This document shows positions 23,369 to 30,607 of a stretch of 35,754 nt of DNA, piece by piece (position 1 is the first letter of the stretch; every line of letters begins with the position of its first letter). This DNA comes from Candidatus Methylomirabilota bacterium (GTDB lineage: Bacteria; Methylomirabilota; Methylomirabilia; Rokubacteriales; CSP1-6): positions 1 to 35,754 of the forward strand of contig DASYTI010000102.1 of NCBI GenBank assembly GCA_036002485.1, written 5' to 3'. The position numbers were made by a program, and so were the translations under genes. Under the pieces are notes generated by a model, which saw only the letters and a program-made list of their open reading frames with translations, was not told where the DNA came from and searched no databases.

Positions 23369-24454
23369 ATGACGGACAGCGATCGCCAGTTCTATCTGCG
23401 GGTCTTCTGGGTGGCCGCGGCCGCGCTCCTGGCCGTCGGGGTCTTCGAGGTCCTGCGCCCCTTCTTCGAATCCATCGTGTGGGCCGTGCTCCTGGCCTTT
23501 CTGCTCAAGCCCGTGAACGGGCGCCTCACGCGCATGCTCGGCGGCCGCCGGGGCGCCGCGGCGATCATCCTGACCACGGCGGGTTTCCTCTTCGTGCTGG
23601 TCCCCGTGGGCATGCTCGCCGTGGTGTTCGGTCGCCAGGCCAGCGAGCTGATCGGAAGCCTGCAGGCGCTCGCGGAGCGGTACAAGGTCTCGCAGACGAG
23701 TGATCTCTGGAACCTGCCCATCGTCCACCGTGTCCTCGTGTGGCTCAACGACTTCCTTCCCGTGGACACCACGCAGCTTCAGGCCGCCGCCATCGAGGCC
23801 ACCAAGAGCCTCCTCGGGCTCTTCGTCACCACGAGCGGCAGCCTCTTCGCGAGCGCCCTCGGCACCCTCTTCAACATGCTCATGACGCTCTTCCTCATCT
23901 TCTTCTTCCTGCGCGACTGGGACGTGATGGTGGCCGCCACCCTGCGTCTGGTCCCGCTCGACCCGCGTCGGAAGGAGAGTCTCGTCGAGCACATCGCCTC
24001 AGTGACGCGGGGGGTCGCTCTGGGCTCCATGGTCACGGCCGCGGTCCAGGGGGCGCTGGTCGGTATCGCCTTCCTGCTCGTCGGCTTGCCGTCGGTCGTG
24101 GTCTTCGGCGTGCTCGCCGCGGTGGCCGCGCTCCTGCCCGTCCCGGGCACGGCGGCGGTGTGGGTGCCCGCGGCCATCGTCCTCTTCGCACAGGGACGGA
24201 TGGGGGCAGCCGTGTTCATGCTGCTGTGGGGCGGCCTCGTCGTCGTCGGCATGTCCGACAGCTTGATCCGGCCGGCCTTCGTGTCGGGGCAGGCGGAGAT
24301 GTCCACGCTGCCCGTCTTCCTGGGACTCATGGGCGGGATCGGCGCCTTCGGGGCGGTGGGGATCGTGGTGGGACCGGTGCTCGTGGCCATCACGCTCGCG
24401 CTGCTCCGCTTCGCCGCGGAAGCGGGGATGGCGGGGCGTGCTCAGGACACCTGA
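23369..24454 (+). CDS. AI-2E family transporter (PerM/YdiK-type permease)
   Basis: 361 residues with about eight membrane segments: two pairs near the N terminus (about 10-27, 29-46 and 60-80), a soluble amphipathic stretch (about 85-130), then TM segments at about 140-170 and four in the C-terminal half (about 210-345). The conserved PLLPVPGTAAVWVPAA-like segment (here ALLPVPGTAAVW) and the DSLIRPAFVSGQAEM motif identify the AI-2E exporter family. Individual members export autoinducer-2 or act as Na+/H+ antiporters; many have unknown substrates. ATG 23369 is chosen by length and by the promoter just upstream. Confidence 0.92.
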   Translation: MTDSDRQFYLRVFWVAAAALLAVGVFEVLRPFFESIVWAVLLAFLLKPVNGRLTRMLGGRRGAAAIILTTAGFLFVLVPVGMLAVVFGRQASELIGSLQALAERYKVSQTSDLWNLPIVHRVLVWLNDFLPVDTTQLQAAAIEATKSLLGLFVTTSGSLFASALGTLFNMLMTLFLIFFFLRDWDVMVAATLRLVPLDPRRKESLVEHIASVTRGVALGSMVTAAVQGALVGIAFLLVGLPSVVVFGVLAAVAALLPVPGTAAVWVPAAIVLFAQGRMGAAVFMLLWGGLVVVGMSDSLIRPAFVSGQAEMSTLPVFLGLMGGIGAFGAVGIVVGPVLVAITLALLRFAAEAGMAGRAQDT

Positions 24455-24476
24455 CGGAATAGCGGCTACCAGGTCC

Positions 24477-24493
24477 GAGCGTTCGGAACGCTC
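24477..24493. promoter_or_regulatory. Perfect 8-1-8 palindrome between permease and phosphotransferase genes
   Basis: GAGCGTTC-G-GAACGCTC is a perfect 17-bp inverted repeat, 23 bp after the permease stop and 26 bp before the next ATG. As RNA it could fold as a 6-bp stem with a 5-nt loop, so it may be a weak terminator. As DNA it has the form of an operator. TTGGAT immediately follows and might be a -35 for the phosphotransferase gene, whose start lacks a ribosome binding site. Confidence 0.45.
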
Positions 24494-24519
24494 TTGGATC
24501 GGATGAGTAGTCGCCCCAT

Positions 24520-25407
24520 ATGCTAGAGCAGTCCATCGCGGGGGCCGTCGAAGTCGCTCGTGGCGCGGGCCTTGATACCCGCGTGGTCAGCGCAGCAATC
24601 CGCGGCTCCCGCGTGATGGTGGAGTTGCCGTCGCACGTCGCCTGGGTGGCCCTCACGGCCGAAGCGACGGCCCGGCTCACTATCGAGCGCATGGTGCTGC
24701 AGGCTCTCGCCGGTCGCCTGCCCGTCTCGATTCCGTCCTCCGTTGTTCACCGCGACCGGGTATGTGTGCGCACGCGAGTGTCCGGACGATCTGGTCTCGA
24801 ACACCACCGGCGCGCCATGGATGATCAGGCCGTCGGCGAGGCATGGGCGCGTCAGTTCGGCATGCTCTTCGCCGCGGTTCACACCGCGCTGTCCGCGGAT
24901 GCTCTGGAGGCATTGATCGCGGCCGGCCTGCCCACGCGGCCGGCCGTCGATCTCGACGACGCGCGTCGCGGGGCCACCGCGCTGTCCTCGATCAAGGCGC
25001 AGAGACTCGTGGACTCCTATGAGCCGGGCGAGGATCGCACCTTCCTCCACGGCGACCTCGGCAGCCACAACGTCGTCGTCGACGGCCAGGGGCACATCGT
25101 CGGTCTCTATGACTTCGACGAGGCCTGCGTGGCGGATCGCCATCACGAATTCCGCTGGCTGCCCTCGTACGGCGAGGCCAATCTCGCCGTCGCGCTTGCC
25201 GTCTATCAAGCGAAGACCGGCGTCGCCGTCGACATAGCCCGCGTCCGTGGCGTGCACGCCCTCGCTGCGCTCGAGCAGTACGGCTGGGGGCTACGCGCCC
25301 CCGAAGAGCACCACCGCACCCAGCGAACGCTCGCCCAAACCCGCGCCTGGGCCGAGCGCGCGGTCGCTGATGCCGAGAGGCTCAAACGAATCGGCGCAGC
25401 ATGGTGA
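24520..25407 (+). CDS. Aminoglycoside-phosphotransferase-like (APH family) kinase
   Basis: 295 residues. The C-terminal lobe has the APH catalytic loop HGDLGSHN (His177, Asp179, Asn184) and metal-binding DFD (198-200), as in choline, homoserine and antibiotic kinases. In the N-terminal lobe the usual nucleotide-binding Lys is not obvious in the strand segment RVMVELPSHVAWVAL, so ATP use should be checked. Sequence alone does not imply drug resistance; many such proteins phosphorylate small metabolites. There is no Shine-Dalgarno before ATG 24520. It faces the decayed toxin gene convergently, 17 bp apart. Confidence 0.82.
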   Translation: MLEQSIAGAVEVARGAGLDTRVVSAAIRGSRVMVELPSHVAWVALTAEATARLTIERMVLQALAGRLPVSIPSSVVHRDRVCVRTRVSGRSGLEHHRRAMDDQAVGEAWARQFGMLFAAVHTALSADALEALIAAGLPTRPAVDLDDARRGATALSSIKAQRLVDSYEPGEDRTFLHGDLGSHNVVVDGQGHIVGLYDFDEACVADRHHEFRWLPSYGEANLAVALAVYQAKTGVAVDIARVRGVHALAALEQYGWGLRAPEEHHRTQRTLAQTRAWAERAVADAERLKRIGAAW

Positions 25408-25424
25408 GGGTCGCCAGACAGGAC

Positions 25425-25673
25425 CTAGCTACGAATCCGATTGAGCCAGTATCCGGGTCGGCGCTTGAGGTGTGCCACAGCGAGCACGCGCACCTCTGGC
25501 GGTAGTTCCATGAAGACCAGCGCATACGGGAAGCGAGGGAGTAGAGCGCGCCGGATCGAGAGTTCTTCCGGCAGGTCCAGGAGAAGCGGAAACGAGTCGG
25601 GGTAGCTGCCAATCCATGCAGCCGCTTCGGCGATCTCGACGAACGCCTCCCGGGAGAGGCGGCACTCTTTCAC
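25425..25673 (-). CDS. RelE/ParE-type toxin with internal deletion
   Basis: 82 residues from a GTG start. The first part (LSREAFVEIAEAAAWI) matches helix 1 of RelE/ParE toxins and the second (SIRRALLPRFPYALVFMELPPEVRVLAVAHLKRRPGYW) matches their C-terminal sheet with the typical LLPRFPY and AHxxRRPGYW motifs. The segment normally between them (about 25 residues: the rest of helix 1, the turn and helix 2) is missing. The junction AAWIGSYPDSFP joins the two in frame, and family members are usually about 95-105 residues. A functional toxin is therefore unlikely. The remains of an antitoxin gene overlap the start. Confidence 0.75.
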   Translation of the reverse strand: MKECRLSREAFVEIAEAAAWIGSYPDSFPLLLDLPEELSIRRALLPRFPYALVFMELPPEVRVLAVAHLKRRPGYWLNRIRS

Positions 25674-25726
25674 CTATCTGGCAATCTCTGCTGAATCTCG
25701 GATCGAGCCTCGGACCAGGTCAATCC
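25670..25726 (-). pseudogene. Antitoxin remnant (addiction-module component C terminus)
   Basis: Directly upstream of the toxin, one frame reads GLTWSEARSEIQQRLPDR and then TGA, and this TGA overlaps the GTG start of the toxin (GTGA), the normal coupling in type II modules. The WSEAR-x-I-QQRL end resembles the C terminus of addiction-module antitoxins that precede RelE/ParE-type toxins. Further upstream the frame becomes Arg-rich noise without a start codon before a stop at 25808-25810, so only about 18 codons of the antitoxin survive. Confidence 0.5.
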
Positions 25727-25807
25727 AACACGAGCAGGCTCGAGAGAACGAGCCCGGTCACGCGCGCGACGAAGTCTCCCAGAACGGGCGTGGCGAGGAT
25801 TCCCATG

Positions 25808-26542
25808 TCAGACCTCCTCTTCCCTGAAGACAGCGCCGAGCACCGGATGCGGTCCCGCAGGTAGCGAGAGCCGTCGCCCGCTCGCAAGCTCTACCGCGAT
25901 AGGGCCCTCACTCTCAACCGGGTCTATCTCGACGGCAAGGCGCATGGGCGAGCCGGGCCAGGAAAAGACGAGCTCGCCGCGCGAACCCTTGGCGGCGGTG
26001 CCCTGAAGCACGGTCTTCCACTGGGTCATGGCCCGCTCGACGGACTGACAGCGCAGCCTCAGCCCCAGGACATTGACAGGTGGCGGCGCGCCGGGCACAC
26101 CACGCGGGGGAACCATGGGGCGGGAGCCGGCGTGCGGCGGCCCCTCCTCGGCGAACTGGACCACGATGCCCAGGGCCTGCTTGGGGTGGAGAAAAGCCTC
26201 CTTCCACTCCGGATCGGAGTCGTCGCGGTCGACGATCCCGTAGCCCGCGGACTCCGCGCGGGCGCAGGCCTCCGCGAGGCTCGGCACCTTGAAGGTCACG
26301 TGATGGATGCCCGCGCCTCGCTCGGAGAGAAAACGATGGAGAAAGCCCGACGGCCCCGCGGGCTCCATGATCTCGATCGATCCGCCGCCCTCGAAGCGAT
26401 AGGTGCCCCACGTGAAGACGCCTGAGGGCTGGCCCACGTCTGGCACGCCGCCCAGCTCGCCGGAGAGAAACGGTGCGGCGTCGGACATCCGCGGCAGGGC
26501 GATGGCGAGGTGATCGAAGAGGACACGGTCGACCAGACTCAA
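25808..26542 (-). CDS. VOC (glyoxalase/bleomycin-resistance fold) family protein
   Basis: About 244 residues with two VOC half-modules. The first has FDHLAIALPRM near the start and GIHHVTFKV near residue 84 as metal-ligand His positions, with EIMEP as the Glu site. The second half (VLGLRLRCQSVERAMTQWKTVL) repeats the fold. It resembles methylmalonyl-CoA epimerase-like and dioxygenase-like VOC proteins; the reaction is unknown. The start is taken as TTG 26542 because it overlaps the TGA of the aldolase gene (TTGA) and GGAGGT lies about 9 nt upstream. The open frame extends further, but only into sequence antisense or out of frame with the aldolase gene. Last gene of the long operon. Confidence 0.85.
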   Translation of the reverse strand: MSLVDRVLFDHLAIALPRMSDAAPFLSGELGGVPDVGQPSGVFTWGTYRFEGGGSIEIMEPAGPSGFLHRFLSERGAGIHHVTFKVPSLAEACARAESAGYGIVDRDDSDPEWKEAFLHPKQALGIVVQFAEEGPPHAGSRPMVPPRGVPGAPPPVNVLGLRLRCQSVERAMTQWKTVLQGTAAKGSRGELVFSWPGSPMRLAVEIDPVESEGPIAVELASGRRLSLPAGPHPVLGAVFREEEV

Positions 26543-27573
26543 CCGGTGAAGACCTCCCGGGCCGCCTCGAGCGCGCGGTCGATGCCCTGCGGGCTCACGT
26601 CCAGATGGGTGACGGCGCGGACCGTGCGGGGGCCGATGGCCCCCATGCGCACGCCTCGCGAAAGAAGCCGTTCCACGGCGGCGGGGGCGCCGATCGAGCC
26701 CGTCAGGTCGAAGAAGACGATATTGGTCTCGATGGTCGTTGGATCCAGCGAGAGGCCGGGCAGGGTGGCGAGTCCTTCGGCCAGACGCTTCGCGTTGGCA
26801 TGGTCGTCCGCGAGCCGCTTGACGTGGTGACGGAGTGCATACACTCCACCCGCGGCAATGATGCCCGCCTGGCGCATGGCCCCGCCCATCTGCTGCTTGC
26901 AGCGCCACGCCTCCGCGATGAACTCTCGCGAGCCCGCGATGGCCGCGCCCACCGGCGCCCCCAGGCCCTTGGTGAAATCGATCCAGGCCGAGTCGAAGGG
27001 CGCCGCCCACTGCTGGGCCGAGATGCCGCTCGCCACCACCGCGTTCATCAGACGTGCGCCGTCCATGTGAGTGCTGAGCCCCCGGCGTCGCGCGACATCG
27101 ATCACCGCGCGGATCTTCTCGAGCGGCCACACGGAGCCACCGCCCAGATTGGAGGTCTGCTCCACCCAGAGGAGACGGCTGCGCGGCATGTGACGGTTGT
27201 CCGGACGTATGGCCGCCTCGACGGCCGCGAAGTCGAACTGACCCCGCGGGCCGTCGAGCCCCTGCACGTTGATGCCGGCCAGCGCGGCCGGCCCGCCCGT
27301 CTCGAAGTGGATGGGATGCGCGGTGCGATGGGCGATCATCTCCTCGCCGGGGCGGCAGTGCACGCGCATGGCGATCTCGTTGCACATGGTGCCCGAGGGC
27401 AGAAAGAGGGCGGCGTCCTTGCCCAGGAGCTCGGCGACCATGTCCTGCAGGAGATTGACCGTGGGATCCTCGTACTTCTGCTCGTCGCCCACCTCCGCCT
27501 CGCACATGAAGCGGCGCATCTCGGCGGTGGGCTTGGTCACCGTGTCGCTGTAGAGATCGACCTCGATCGCCAT
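26539..27573 (-). CDS. Threonine-aldolase-family PLP enzyme
   Basis: 344 residues of fold-type I. N-terminal DLYSDTVTKPTAEMRRFM and EVGDEQKYEDPTVNLL are the hallmark of low-specificity threonine aldolases. The PLP Lys lies in DFTKGLGAPVGA (about residue 200), with MDGARLMNA (about 164-172) supplying the Asp that pairs with the pyridine nitrogen. It would cleave threonine/allo-threonine or another beta-hydroxy amino acid to glycine plus an aldehyde. The operon also encodes aldehyde/alcohol-oxidising enzymes that could use such an aldehyde. It starts 10 bp after the NIPSNAP gene and overlaps the VOC start by 4 bp. Confidence 0.93.
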   Translation of the reverse strand: MAIEVDLYSDTVTKPTAEMRRFMCEAEVGDEQKYEDPTVNLLQDMVAELLGKDAALFLPSGTMCNEIAMRVHCRPGEEMIAHRTAHPIHFETGGPAALAGINVQGLDGPRGQFDFAAVEAAIRPDNRHMPRSRLLWVEQTSNLGGGSVWPLEKIRAVIDVARRRGLSTHMDGARLMNAVVASGISAQQWAAPFDSAWIDFTKGLGAPVGAAIAGSREFIAEAWRCKQQMGGAMRQAGIIAAGGVYALRHHVKRLADDHANAKRLAEGLATLPGLSLDPTTIETNIVFFDLTGSIGAPAAVERLLSRGVRMGAIGPRTVRAVTHLDVSPQGIDRALEAAREVFTG

Positions 27574-27583
27574 CGGTGCTCGC

Positions 27584-28201
27584 CTATTGCATCGGCGAGA
27601 AGGCCGACGGCATGACGATCTTGGTCGCCTGGGTGAGCAGGCTGTCCGCCCCGCCGCCCGGCGGCCACAGGCCCTCGGCCACCGCCTTCTTCCGCGTGGC
27701 CACCCGCGCGTCCAGGGTCGGATAGGGCCAGATGTGGATGAACTTGTTCGCGGTGCCGAATTCGACGTGGCCGACCAGGGCCACCGGCGAGAGCCCGAGA
27801 CGGCCGGGCAGCTTGGCTTCCCAGCGCTTCATCGTATCGGGCAGCGTCCCCGCCCTGAAGGTGTAGTAGCGGAACTCGTAGTAGGGGCCGTAGGTGCCCG
27901 GCTTGGGCTCGGGGGCGAAGGGAAAGGGGACCACGATCTCCACGGACATCGTCGTGATGAACTCCTGGATCTTGGGCGGCCAGTTCGCGTCCTTGGCGGC
28001 AGCCGCGCGCACCTTGGCCCGATCCTCCATGCTCTCGTACTTCCAGATGTGGATGATCTCGTTGAGCGGCCCGATCTCCGTGTGGAAGAAGGCGGCGAGC
28101 TCCGAGTACTTCTTGCGGTGCTCGTAGGCCTCGCCGTAGCGCTTCTCGACCTCGCCGAGGCTGCCGACCTTGACGCCGTAGGTGCGGATCTCGTAAATCA
28201 T
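27584..28201 (-). CDS. NIPSNAP family protein (two-domain)
   Basis: 205 residues with two ferredoxin-like dimeric alpha/beta modules. The first begins MIYEIRTYGVKVGSLGEVEKRY and contains NEIIHIWKYESMEDRAKVRA. The second begins YYEFRYYTFRAGTLPDTMKRWE and contains NKFIHIWPYPTLDARVATRK. The repeated HIWxYxxxxxR element is the NIPSNAP signature. Bacterial members are frequent in catabolic operons but have no fixed function; they may bind small hydrophobic substrates or act as a chaperone-like partner. GAGAGGAG precedes the ATG. Lies between the TAXI protein and the aldolase genes, 26 and 10 bp from them. Confidence 0.93.
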   Translation of the reverse strand: MIYEIRTYGVKVGSLGEVEKRYGEAYEHRKKYSELAAFFHTEIGPLNEIIHIWKYESMEDRAKVRAAAAKDANWPPKIQEFITTMSVEIVVPFPFAPEPKPGTYGPYYEFRYYTFRAGTLPDTMKRWEAKLPGRLGLSPVALVGHVEFGTANKFIHIWPYPTLDARVATRKKAVAEGLWPPGGGADSLLTQATKIVMPSAFSPMQ

Positions 28202-28227
28202 GGTGCGCTCCTCTCTAGGTTAGAAGT

Positions 28228-29178
28228 TTAGGGAAGCAGGCCGATCTCGCGGAAGAAGCGACGAGCGCCAGGATGAATGAGCTCGGGACGCGGGGCGCCC
28301 GCCACGGTATTTGCCGCGGTCGTCTCGTGCCCCTGGGGCAGCTTGGCGGCGATCATGGCCTCGCCGCGGTGAAGGGCGCGGGCGAGGCGATACGCCGTGT
28401 CCTCGGCCAGGGTGGGCGAGGCGAGGATGAAGCTCCACGAGCCCACCGACACGATGGGCTCGCTCTGTCCCGGATAGGCGCCCGCGGGAATCGTCAAGGT
28501 CTTGAGGAAGGCGTGCTTGGCCTGGATGCGCGCGCGCTCCGTCGGACTAGGGGCGATGAAGCGCCCGCCCTGGGCGCCACGGGCGACGGCGGCGAAGCCG
28601 GGCCAGCCCGCCCCGCCACCCCAGAGGGCGGCCGCGCGGCCGTCGCCGACCATGGCGGGCCCGTCGCCCGCCTGATCGAGGTAGACGGACTGGAAATCAC
28701 GCTCCATGTCGAGGCCGAGCCCGTCCAGCACATAGCGGGCGAGGACCACGAGGCCGGATCCGCGAGCGCCCCAGGCCACGGTCTTGCCCTTGAGATCGGC
28801 GATGGTCCGGTAGGGCTGATCACCCCGCACCACGAACATGCCGGGCGTGGTGTACATGGCCACGAGGATCTGGAGCCGCGCGGGCGGACGGCCGACGCCG
28901 CTCAGCGCCTCGTGGGCGACCTCGCCCTGGACCAGCGCGAGGTCGAGCTGTCCCGCCTCGAGGAGCGGCACGTTCTCGGTGGAGCCCTTGGTATTCCGCG
29001 TACGCACCTCGAGCGAGGGGTCGGTGGCGTGAATGGTCTCGGCCACCGCTTGCCCATAGACGGGAAAGCCGCCGCCGGGCGTGGCCGTGCCGAGGGTGAC
29101 CACGGTCCGCTGCTCCTCAGCCCGGGCCAGGCCCATGGCGAAGAGGATGGTGGCGGCGGCCCCGAACCACTTCATCAT
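28228..29178 (-). CDS. TAXI family TRAP-type substrate-binding protein
   Basis: 316 residues. A signal peptide (MMKWFGAAATILFAMGLARA) precedes the TAXI-family mature protein, with LGTATPGGGFPVYGQAVAE at its start, then NTKGSTENVPLLEAGQLDLALVQGE, and the strand-hinge region KGKTVAWGARGSG. These are periplasmic binding proteins that deliver organic acids or amino acids to a fused TRAP membrane subunit. No TRAP permease is within the window, so the membrane partner lies elsewhere or the protein works as a sensor. ATG 29178 overlaps the TGA of the LLM gene; a second ATG follows at once. Confidence 0.93.
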   Translation of the reverse strand: MMKWFGAAATILFAMGLARAEEQRTVVTLGTATPGGGFPVYGQAVAETIHATDPSLEVRTRNTKGSTENVPLLEAGQLDLALVQGEVAHEALSGVGRPPARLQILVAMYTTPGMFVVRGDQPYRTIADLKGKTVAWGARGSGLVVLARYVLDGLGLDMERDFQSVYLDQAGDGPAMVGDGRAAALWGGGAGWPGFAAVARGAQGGRFIAPSPTERARIQAKHAFLKTLTIPAGAYPGQSEPIVSVGSWSFILASPTLAEDTAYRLARALHRGEAMIAAKLPQGHETTAANTVAGAPRPELIHPGARRFFREIGLLP

Positions 29179-30092
29179 CGAAGCGCCTGACGCCCGAGAT
29201 CCACCAGGCGCTCGGCCACCGTCTTCAGGAGCCGCCAGGCCGGCTCGTGATTCCGGGTCGCCTCGGGATCGTCGAGGTAGGTATCGAGCAGCACATACGG
29301 CGCGCCCATGGCCTCGAGCGCTCGGAGATCGCCGCGCACCTGCTCGAGGCTGCCCTGGCCCGCGGAGCGCGCGTCTTCGGGCATCGGCCCGTCCGAGAGC
29401 TGCAGCTTGATCCGCGGGCAGAGGGCGGGCACCGGCCGGTCCTCCTTCTGGGCGATCTCCTTGAGCCTGGGCAGTCCCGCGTCCCGCAGCCAGTCCACGC
29501 GCACCCTGATCGGGTGCCAGGCGTCGCCGTGGACCACCGCGCGCCGGAGCGCGCCCTCGCTGGCGCCGCCCACCCAGATGGGCGGGTGGGGCGCGCGGAG
29601 CGGCCGCGGAGACGTGTGAACGCCCTGGAAGCGGACGAAGCGTCCCTCGTAGCTCGCGATGTCCTGGGTCCAGCAGGCCTTGATCGCGCTCAGATAGTCA
29701 TTGGTCATGGCCCCGCGCTTCTCGAAGGGGAGCCCGAGCGCCTCGAACTCGTGCTTCGCCCATCCCACGCCCACCCCGAAGATGAAGCGCCCACCCGAGA
29801 GCTGGTCCACGGCGGCGGTGGCGCGCGCCGTCTCGAGCGGATGACGATAGGGGACGATGATGACGGTGGTGCCGAGCTCCACTCGCCGCGTCACGCCGGC
29901 GAGCCAGCCGAGCAAGGTCAAGGGTTCGAAGAAGGGCGCGGGATAGCGGCCGGCGACGTCGGGCGTGATGGCCACGTGGTCGGAGGTCATGAGGAGGTGA
30001 TAGCCCAGCTCCTCGACGAGGCGCGCCCACGAGAGCAAGGCCTCCGGCGTGGCGCCGGGGCCGAAATTGATGAGGTTGACGCCGATCTTCAT
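29175..30092 (-). CDS. LLM-class flavin-dependent oxidoreductase (luciferase-like, F420-type)
   Basis: 305 residues of the bacterial-luciferase fold. Signature segments are WARLVEELGYHLLMTSDHVAITPD (23-46), RVELGTTVIIVPYRHP (70-86), LSGGRFIFGVGVGW (99-112) and PPIWVGGASEGALRRAV (about 172-188). These subfamily features are usual for F420- or FMN-dependent monooxygenases/dehydrogenases that attack aldehydes, ketones or secondary alcohols; cofactor and substrate are not resolved. The start ATG 30092 overlaps the TGA of the YbaK gene (ATGA) and its own stop overlaps the TAXI start, so it sits in a translationally coupled trio. Confidence 0.92.
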   Translation of the reverse strand: MKIGVNLINFGPGATPEALLSWARLVEELGYHLLMTSDHVAITPDVAGRYPAPFFEPLTLLGWLAGVTRRVELGTTVIIVPYRHPLETARATAAVDQLSGGRFIFGVGVGWAKHEFEALGLPFEKRGAMTNDYLSAIKACWTQDIASYEGRFVRFQGVHTSPRPLRAPHPPIWVGGASEGALRRAVVHGDAWHPIRVRVDWLRDAGLPRLKEIAQKEDRPVPALCPRIKLQLSDGPMPEDARSAGQGSLEQVRGDLRALEAMGAPYVLLDTYLDDPEATRNHEPAWRLLKTVAERLVDLGRQALR

Positions 30093-30589
30093 GAAAGGAC
30101 CTGGGCCAGTCCCTCGACCACCGTCAGGCTCGGCAGCCGCTTCAAGGCATGGGGAGCGATCTTGATCTTGGAGGACCGGCTGCCCCCTCCCAGGATGACG
30201 TAGTCGAGCGCCATGATCCGCTCGTCGACGTAGACAGGCAGGTCTTGGGGCAGGGCGAAGAGCGTCACGCCGCCGATCATCATGCCGGTGAGGGCCTGCG
30301 TCTCCTCGGCGGTGGCGAAGGAGACGCGCGAGGCGCCGAGGAGCTTGCGCACGGTGTGGTTGACGTCGAGGCGCGTGGTGGCGAGGACGAGGCAGGCGCA
30401 GTACTGCTTGGGCTCCTTCTTCGAGGCCACGATGATGGTGTTGCCCGAGTGGTCGAGCGGGATGCCGTACCTCTCGCAGAAGGCCGCGGTGTCCGCGAAG
30501 TCAGGGTCGATCCGCATCAGCTCGAACGGCGCGCCCAGCTCCTCGAGGCTCACCGCGACCTTCCTCTCGACGTCGGCGTCGTCGCTCAT
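30089..30589 (-). CDS. YbaK/EbsC-like aminoacyl-tRNA deacylase domain protein
   Basis: 166 residues. The chain follows the YbaK/ProX editing-domain pattern: a short N-terminal helix, a strand segment NTIIVASKKEPKQYCACLVLATTRLD, the VNHTVRKLLGASRVSFATAEET helix, TGMMIGGVTLFAL, and a final VYVDERIMALDYVILGGGSRSSKIKI strand pair. YbaK-like proteins hydrolyse mischarged tRNA (Cys-tRNA-Pro, Ala-tRNA-Pro), but many operon-embedded paralogues may deacylate other substrates. It lies 18 bp after the molybdoenzyme gene and overlaps the LLM gene by 4 bp, an odd setting for a translation-quality enzyme. Confidence 0.88.
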   Translation of the reverse strand: MSDDADVERKVAVSLEELGAPFELMRIDPDFADTAAFCERYGIPLDHSGNTIIVASKKEPKQYCACLVLATTRLDVNHTVRKLLGASRVSFATAEETQALTGMMIGGVTLFALPQDLPVYVDERIMALDYVILGGGSRSSKIKIAPHALKRLPSLTVVEGLAQVLS

Positions 30590-30607
30590 GGATAGGGCGC
30601 CGGAGGC

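Noticed and set aside
24520-25407. Antibiotic resistance gene reading of the APH-like protein.
   Set aside because: Only the general catalytic loop is shared; nothing ties it to a known resistance enzyme, and the nucleotide-binding Lys is unclear.
25720-25806. 28-codon minus-strand frame just after the VOC gene, with AGGAGGT 5-7 nt before its ATG.
   Set aside because: The purine run is the end of the VOC coding sequence (Glu-Glu-Val codons), and the peptide overlaps the antitoxin remnant without any recognisable feature. Could be a small hydrophobic peptide, but unsupported.
26543-27505. Upstream continuation of the VOC reading frame.
   Set aside because: This part is an out-of-frame shadow of the threonine aldolase gene; VOC similarity begins only after the aldolase stop.
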